Shown piece after piece: positions 59,761-64,000 of a stretch of DNA of 64,000 nt. The stretch covers positions 124,001 through 188,000 of the forward strand of contig NZ_JANZKY010000002.1 of NCBI RefSeq assembly GCF_025770765.1, in the 5' to 3' direction. The translations under genes and the position numbers were made by a program. Each line of letters begins with the position of its first letter. Positions within the stretch are counted from its first letter, which is position 1. The notes beneath the pieces are model-generated. The model worked only from the letters and a program-made list of their open reading frames with translations, was not told the DNA's origin and made no database searches. The stretch comes from Propionivibrio soli (GTDB lineage Bacteria > Pseudomonadota > Gammaproteobacteria > Burkholderiales > Rhodocyclaceae).

Positions 59761-60680
59761 GCGACAAGCAAAACGCTCCGCTAATCGGTGCCTCCGGGGA
59801 TTTTCAGGAATGGATGCGAGCCGTCCAGCACCGGATGGAATCGGCATTGTCGCGTTTTCTCCCGCCCGAGGAAGCCATCCCGGCCCGCCTCCACCAAGCC
59901 ATGCGTTACGCCACATTGAACGGTGGCAAGCGGGTGCGGCCGCTCCTCGCCTTTGCCGCAGGGGAACTCACGGATAGCTCCGCCGAACGGTTGGAGATCG
60001 TCGCTAGTGCGGTCGAACTGATTCACGCCTATTCACTCGTTCACGACGACCTTCCTTGTATGGACGACGACGTATTGCGGCGCGGACGGCCGACGTGCCA
60101 CGTCGAATACGACGAGCCGACGGCGCTGCTGGTCGGCGATAGTCTGCAGTCGCTGGCGTTCGAACTGTTGTCGCGCGAGGCCCTTGGCGATCCCGCGCGC
60201 CAGCTTGAGATGGTCCGCCAATTGGCGCATGCGAGCGGTTCCTGCGGGATGGCTGGTGGGCAGGCGATTGATCTTGCCTCCGTCGGCCATGCGTTGAATC
60301 AGCCCGAGCTCGAACTTATGCATGCCCTCAAGACCGGGGCACTGATTCGGGCAGCAATCATGTTAGGTGCGCTCTGCGGCAAGGCGTTGCCAGAAGACCA
60401 ATTGGCCGCGCTGGATCGCTTCGCCAAGCGTGCCGGGCTGCTCTTCCAGGTGGTGGACGACATCCTCGACTGCACTGCAAGCACGGCTACTCTAGGCAAA
60501 ACAGCAGGCAAGGATGCCGCCGCAGACAAGCCGACCTATGTCGCTCTACTTGGTGTTGAGGGCGCGCGGGAACTCGCTGAGGGTTTGCACACTCAGGCTC
60601 TACAAGCGCTCGGTGCTTTTGGCAGTCGCGCAGAACGCCTGATCAGCCTTACTGACTTCATCACTCACCGCAAGTTCTAG
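59757..60680 (+). CDS. ispA: (2E,6E)-farnesyl diphosphate synthase
   Basis: A 307-residue trans-prenyltransferase. Conserved '[16 protein letters not shown]', first Asp-rich '[10 protein letters not shown]', '[11 protein letters not shown]' and second Asp-rich 'QVVDDILD', with '[16 protein letters not shown]'. GTG 59757 overlaps the xseB stop (GTGA). Supplies FPP for quinone and undecaprenyl synthesis. Confidence 0.95.
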   Translation: MSDKQNAPLIGASGDFQEWMRAVQHRMESALSRFLPPEEAIPARLHQAMRYATLNGGKRVRPLLAFAAGELTDSSAERLEIVASAVELIHAYSLVHDDLPCMDDDVLRRGRPTCHVEYDEPTALLVGDSLQSLAFELLSREALGDPARQLEMVRQLAHASGSCGMAGGQAIDLASVGHALNQPELELMHALKTGALIRAAIMLGALCGKALPEDQLAALDRFAKRAGLLFQVVDDILDCTASTATLGKTAGKDAAADKPTYVALLGVEGARELAEGLHTQALQALGAFGSRAERLISLTDFITHRKF

Positions 60681-60729
60681 CGGCGAAATCCGGCGGATCT
60701 CGCCGGCCCGATTTCGAGACAGCACAACA

Positions 60730-62598
60730 ATGACATCCTACCCATTGCTCGACACCGTCAACAACCCAGCCGAGTTGCGTGCTCTGGACCGCAAGCAACT
60801 CCCGCAATTGGCCACCGAACTGCGCAGTTTCCTCGTCGATTCGGTATCGAGAACGGGCGGGCATCTCTCGTCGAATCTTGGCACGGTCGAACTGACGATT
60901 GCCCTCCATTACGTGTTCGACACGCCCGAAGACCGTCTGGTGTGGGACGTCGGCCACCAAACCTACGCGCACAAAGTGCTCACCGGACGGCGAGAGGGAA
61001 TGGCGAAGCTGCGTACTCACGGAGGCGTGTCGGGCTTCCCCAAGCGCTGCGAGAGCGCTTACGACACTTTTGGCGTCGGCCACTCATCGACATCGATCTC
61101 CGCGGCACTCGGCATGGCGCTCGCCGCCAAACAGAAAGGGGAGACGCGGCGTACGGTAGCCATCATTGGTGACGGCGCCATGTCAGCCGGACAGGCCTTC
61201 GAAGCTCTAAACAACGCCGGCGTTGCCGATGCCGACATGCTCGTCATTCTCAACGACAACGACATGTCGATTTCTCATCCCGTCGGGGCGCTCAATAAGT
61301 ATTTGGCCCGCCTCTTTTCGGGAAGCGCGTTCAACGCTGCACGCAAAGCTGGAGAGAAAGTGCTGGGGGTTTCGCCTTCCCTTCTCGAGTTCGCCAACCG
61401 TATCGAAGAGCATGTCAAAGGCATGTTGACGCCCGGCACTTTGTTTGAAGAGCTTGGCTTCAACTATATCGGTCCGATCGATGGCCATGACCTCGATTCT
61501 TTGATTCCCACGCTGCAAAACATGCAGAAGCTGAAGGGCCCCCGTTTCCTGCACGTCATCACGCGCAAGGGCCAAGGCTACAAGCTTGCCGAGGCCGACC
61601 CCATTCTCTATCACGGCGTATCGAAGTTCGAGCCAGAGGTTGGGATTGACGGCAGCAAGACCTCCGGCAAAGCAACCTACACAAAAGTCTTCGGCGATTG
61701 GCTGTGCGACATGGCGGCGGAAGATCCCAACCTGATGGCCATAACGCCAGCGATGGGTGAAGGCTCGGGGATGATGCGGTTTGCCGAACTCTACCCCGAG
61801 CGCTACTTCGACGTGGGCATCGCAGAACAACATGCGGTTACATTTGCCGCCGGGATTGCCTGCGAAGGGCTGCGGCCGGTACTCGCCATTTATTCAACGT
61901 TCCTGCAACGCGGGTATGACCAGCTTCTCCACGACGTTGCCCTGCAGAAGCTGCCTGTCGTCTTTGCACTGGACCGTGGTGGCCTCGTTGGCGCAGACGG
62001 ACCGACGCACCACGGTGCGTTCGACCTTTCGTACCTGACGTGCATTCCGAACATGGTGGTCATGACCCCCTCCGACGAGAACGAATGCCGGAAGATGCTG
62101 ACCACGGCTTATCGGATCGATGGCCCCAGTGCCGTCCGCTATCCACGCGGCTCCGGTCCCGGCGTTCGGATCGAGCCAGAGCTGGTCGGTCTTGCCGTGG
62201 GCAAGGGCGAGATTCGCCGCCACGGCGAAAGCATCGCGCTACTCGCCTTCGGTAGCATGCTGACGCCAGCGTTGCAGGCGGCTGAAGAGTTGAATGCGAC
62301 TGTTGCCAACATGCGTTTTGTCAAGCCGGTCGACCGGGAGTTGATACTCCAGCTCGCAGCGGAACATTCAGTGCTTGTAAGCGTCGAAGAGAACGCCCTG
62401 ATCGGCGGCGCTGGTGCGGAAGTAGCGCGCGTATTGGAAGAGGCTGGAGTGAGCGTGCGGTTCTCGCGCATCGGTCTTCCCGACCGCTTCGTGGACCACG
62501 GAGACCAAATGCGCTTGCTCGCCGAGGTGGGGCTCGATAAGGACGGAATCATCCGTCATGTACGTGCGCTAGGCCGGGATACTTCGTCTAGCGCTTGA
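60730..62598 (+). CDS. dxs: 1-deoxy-D-xylulose-5-phosphate synthase
   Basis: A 622-residue thiamine-diphosphate enzyme, first step of the MEP pathway. N-terminal '[36 protein letters not shown]', TPP motif '[15 protein letters not shown]...NDNDMSIS'. The transketolase pyrimidine domain has '[24 protein letters not shown]' (catalytic Glu). C-terminal '[13 protein letters not shown]' follows. It is 49 bases after ispA, so supply and use of isoprene units are co-encoded. Confidence 0.97.
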   Translation: MTSYPLLDTVNNPAELRALDRKQLPQLATELRSFLVDSVSRTGGHLSSNLGTVELTIALHYVFDTPEDRLVWDVGHQTYAHKVLTGRREGMAKLRTHGGVSGFPKRCESAYDTFGVGHSSTSISAALGMALAAKQKGETRRTVAIIGDGAMSAGQAFEALNNAGVADADMLVILNDNDMSISHPVGALNKYLARLFSGSAFNAARKAGEKVLGVSPSLLEFANRIEEHVKGMLTPGTLFEELGFNYIGPIDGHDLDSLIPTLQNMQKLKGPRFLHVITRKGQGYKLAEADPILYHGVSKFEPEVGIDGSKTSGKATYTKVFGDWLCDMAAEDPNLMAITPAMGEGSGMMRFAELYPERYFDVGIAEQHAVTFAAGIACEGLRPVLAIYSTFLQRGYDQLLHDVALQKLPVVFALDRGGLVGADGPTHHGAFDLSYLTCIPNMVVMTPSDENECRKMLTTAYRIDGPSAVRYPRGSGPGVRIEPELVGLAVGKGEIRRHGESIALLAFGSMLTPALQAAEELNATVANMRFVKPVDRELILQLAAEHSVLVSVEENALIGGAGAEVARVLEEAGVSVRFSRIGLPDRFVDHGDQMRLLAEVGLDKDGIIRHVRALGRDTSSSA

Positions 62599-62649
62599 AG
62601 ACAGCGGCGGCAATTTCCGCGTGCTGCTGCATGAACTACTGGATTACTC

Positions 62650-63468
62650 ATGAACGCTCCACACGCGCCCAACGTCCCCGCCGCCATGGCGGACGTCCAA
62701 AACCTTACGGACACTCGACGCATCGCCATCAACCGGGTGGGGATCAAGTCGATCCGCCACCCCGTTAAGGTCCTAGACCGCTCGGGTGGTATCCAGCATA
62801 CGATCGCCGTCTTCAATATGTATGTCGGACTGCCTCACAATTTCAAGGGCACCCACATGTCGCGGTTCGTGGAAATACTCAATAGCCAGGAACGCGAGAT
62901 TTCGGTTGAGAACTTCCCGATGATGCTTCGCGACATGGTGCACAAGCTTGAAGCAGAAACTGGTCACATCGAGATGAGCTTCCCGTACTTCATGAACAAG
63001 GCCGCCCCTGTGTCTGGGGTGCAAAGCTTGATGGATTACGACGTAACTCTGACCGGCGAAATCTGCCACGGAGAAATTGCTTCGACGCTGAAGGTGGTCG
63101 TTCCCGTCACCAGCCTGTGCCCCTGCTCCAAGAAGATATCGGAGCACGGAGCGCACAACCAACGGTCGCACGTGACCGTAACGGCGCGACTCCGAAAACG
63201 CGTCTGGATTGAAGAAGTCGTGGAAATGGTGGAAGCAGAAGCCTCGTGCGAGCTCTATGGCCTGCTCAAACGGCCCGACGAAAAATATGTTACGGAACGC
63301 GCCTACGATAACCCGAAGTTTGTCGAGGACATGGTACGGGACGTTGCGGCCCGGCTAAACGCCGAGCAGCGCATTCATTCCTACGTCGTCGAATCAGAGA
63401 ATTTCGAGTCGATTCACAACCATTCCGCCTACGCACTGATAGAAAACGTCAACGCACCGCTCCGCTGA
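62650..63468 (+). CDS. folE2: GTP cyclohydrolase FolE2
   Basis: A 272-residue type IB GTP cyclohydrolase (GTP to dihydroneopterin triphosphate), the metal-flexible form often used at low zinc. Key segment '[19 protein letters not shown]' holds the active-site metal Cys and His/Glu residues. It also has '[11 protein letters not shown]', 'GEICHGE' and '[11 protein letters not shown]'. It follows dxs by about 50 bases and is closed by a bidirectional terminator shared with rplS. Confidence 0.95.
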   Translation: MNAPHAPNVPAAMADVQNLTDTRRIAINRVGIKSIRHPVKVLDRSGGIQHTIAVFNMYVGLPHNFKGTHMSRFVEILNSQEREISVENFPMMLRDMVHKLEAETGHIEMSFPYFMNKAAPVSGVQSLMDYDVTLTGEICHGEIASTLKVVVPVTSLCPCSKKISEHGAHNQRSHVTVTARLRKRVWIEEVVEMVEAEASCELYGLLKRPDEKYVTERAYDNPKFVEDMVRDVAARLNAEQRIHSYVVESENFESIHNHSAYALIENVNAPLR

Positions 63469-63487
63469 CCAATCAAACGTGGGGCAT

Positions 63488-63519
63488 GAAAAAGCGGAGC
63501 CGTGGCTCCGCTTTTTTTG
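63488..63519. terminator. Bidirectional terminator between folE2 and rplS
   Basis: AAAAAGCGGAGCC-GTG-GGCTCCGCTTTTT has A/T tracts on both sides, so it can terminate folE2 (plus) and rplS (minus). Confidence 0.93.
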
Positions 63520-63538
63520 ACGCTGGAGTGCGCTTACT

Positions 63539-63919
63539 TTAGGCGTTCGCTGCCGCCTTATGCTTGTGTGCGAGCTTTTCCTTGATCCGTGCAGACTTCC
63601 CGGAACGCTCGCGGAGGTAGTACAGCTTGGCGCGACGAACATCTCCCCGGCGCTTCACCTCAATGGCCGCAACGAGCGGAGAATAGGTCTGGAACGTACG
63701 CTCCACGCCTTCACCCGACGAAATCTTGCGGACGATAAAACTCGAATTGAGGCCGCGGTTACGCTTGGCGATGACGACGCCTTCGTACGCCTGCAGACGC
63801 TCCCGCGTGCCTTCCTTAACCTTCACCTGCACAACCACCGTATCCCCCGGAGCGAAATCCGGGATGGTCTTGCCCAGGCGGGCGATTTCTTCTTGCTCAA
63901 GTTGCGCTATCAGATTCAT
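63539..63919 (-). CDS. rplS: 50S ribosomal protein L19
   Basis: A 126-residue L19: '[49 protein letters not shown]' (in two parts) and '[45 protein letters not shown]'. It has an AAGGAG ribosome-binding site. It follows the probable trmD in the usual rpsP-rimM-trmD-rplS order. Confidence 0.97.
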   Translation of the reverse strand: MNLIAQLEQEEIARLGKTIPDFAPGDTVVVQVKVKEGTRERLQAYEGVVIAKRNRGLNSSFIVRKISSGEGVERTFQTYSPLVAAIEVKRRGDVRRAKLYYLRERSGKSARIKEKLAHKHKAAANA

Positions 63920-64000
63920 TGTTGAACTCCTTTTTGATTTCCTGACCGCATTGCTCCTGAAACAGCGCCAGGAGTTGCGTTTCCTCTTTCGACATAGACC
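63897..64000 (-). CDS. trmD: Probable trmD C-terminus (partial)
   Basis: At the window edge the minus strand reads [18 protein letters not shown] followed by [15 protein letters not shown] and a TGA at 63899-63897. The S-x-E-(E/D)-x-x-LL pattern and position directly upstream of rplS fit the end of TrmD (tRNA m1G37 methyltransferase). It would overlap rplS by about 23 bases. Only about 33 residues are visible, so this is mostly context. Confidence 0.45.
   Translation of the reverse strand, partial: SMSKEETQLLALFQEQCGQEIKKEFNNESDSAT

Overview
The window is a GC-rich bacterial chromosome segment (about 60% G+C by eye). It carries about 53 protein-coding genes, one tRNA, one riboswitch and no rRNA, IS element, phage or CRISPR array. 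Gene content and order point to a betaproteobacterium of the Rhodocyclales/Nitrosomonadales type: trxA-rho-rpmE; ribF-ileS-lspA-ispH; xseB-ispA-dxs-folE2; ccoNOQP-ccoG-fixH beside ccoI-ccoS; a fimT-pilVWX-pilY1-pilE minor-pilin operon; a polyhydroxyalkanoate-system protein; and a short ProQ/FinO protein. The lineage is inferred from gene order and protein character, not from a search.

Layout. 1-7 kb: small membrane proteins and a giant thioester-bearing bacterial alpha-2-macroglobulin. 7-12 kb: a frameshifted DUF1232 remnant, an enolase with a long Lys/Ala/Pro tail, a DUF190-CrcB fluoride-export pair and fadD. 12-20 kb: an AddAB-type recombination nuclease whose two subunit genes are separated by a chemotaxis receptor gene, then a 7Fe ferredoxin. 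20-29 kb: trxA, rho, rpmE, an ArnT/PMT-like glycosyltransferase, orn, an M48 protease, rsgA, a PHA-system protein, a coiled-coil membrane protein and a ProQ-like RNA chaperone. 29-38 kb: the complete cbb3 oxidase and its assembly genes, surrounding ompW; two FNR-type sites lie in the ccoN/ompW intergenic region. 38-44 kb: ribF, ileS, lspA, ispH. 44-51 kb: the type IV minor-pilin operon, with low-GC stretches in pilY1. 51-54.5 kb: tRNA-Thr(CGT), amiC, tsaE and queG. 54.5-57 kb: a class I cyclic di-GMP riboswitch in front of a DUF1631 gene. 57-64 kb: a rhodanese operon, the isoprenoid/folate operon xseB-ispA-dxs-folE2, and rplS with the end of a probable trmD.

Functional themes are microaerobic respiration (cbb3 oxidase, FNR sites, OmpW), surface motility and attachment (minor pilins, PilY1, chemoreceptor, c-di-GMP riboswitch), and isoprenoid supply (ispH, ispA and dxs in two operons). 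The observations most worth following up are the enolase carrying a roughly 70-residue histone-H1/AlgP-like basic tail, and the c-di-GMP-I riboswitch that appears to control the uncharacterised DUF1631 protein.
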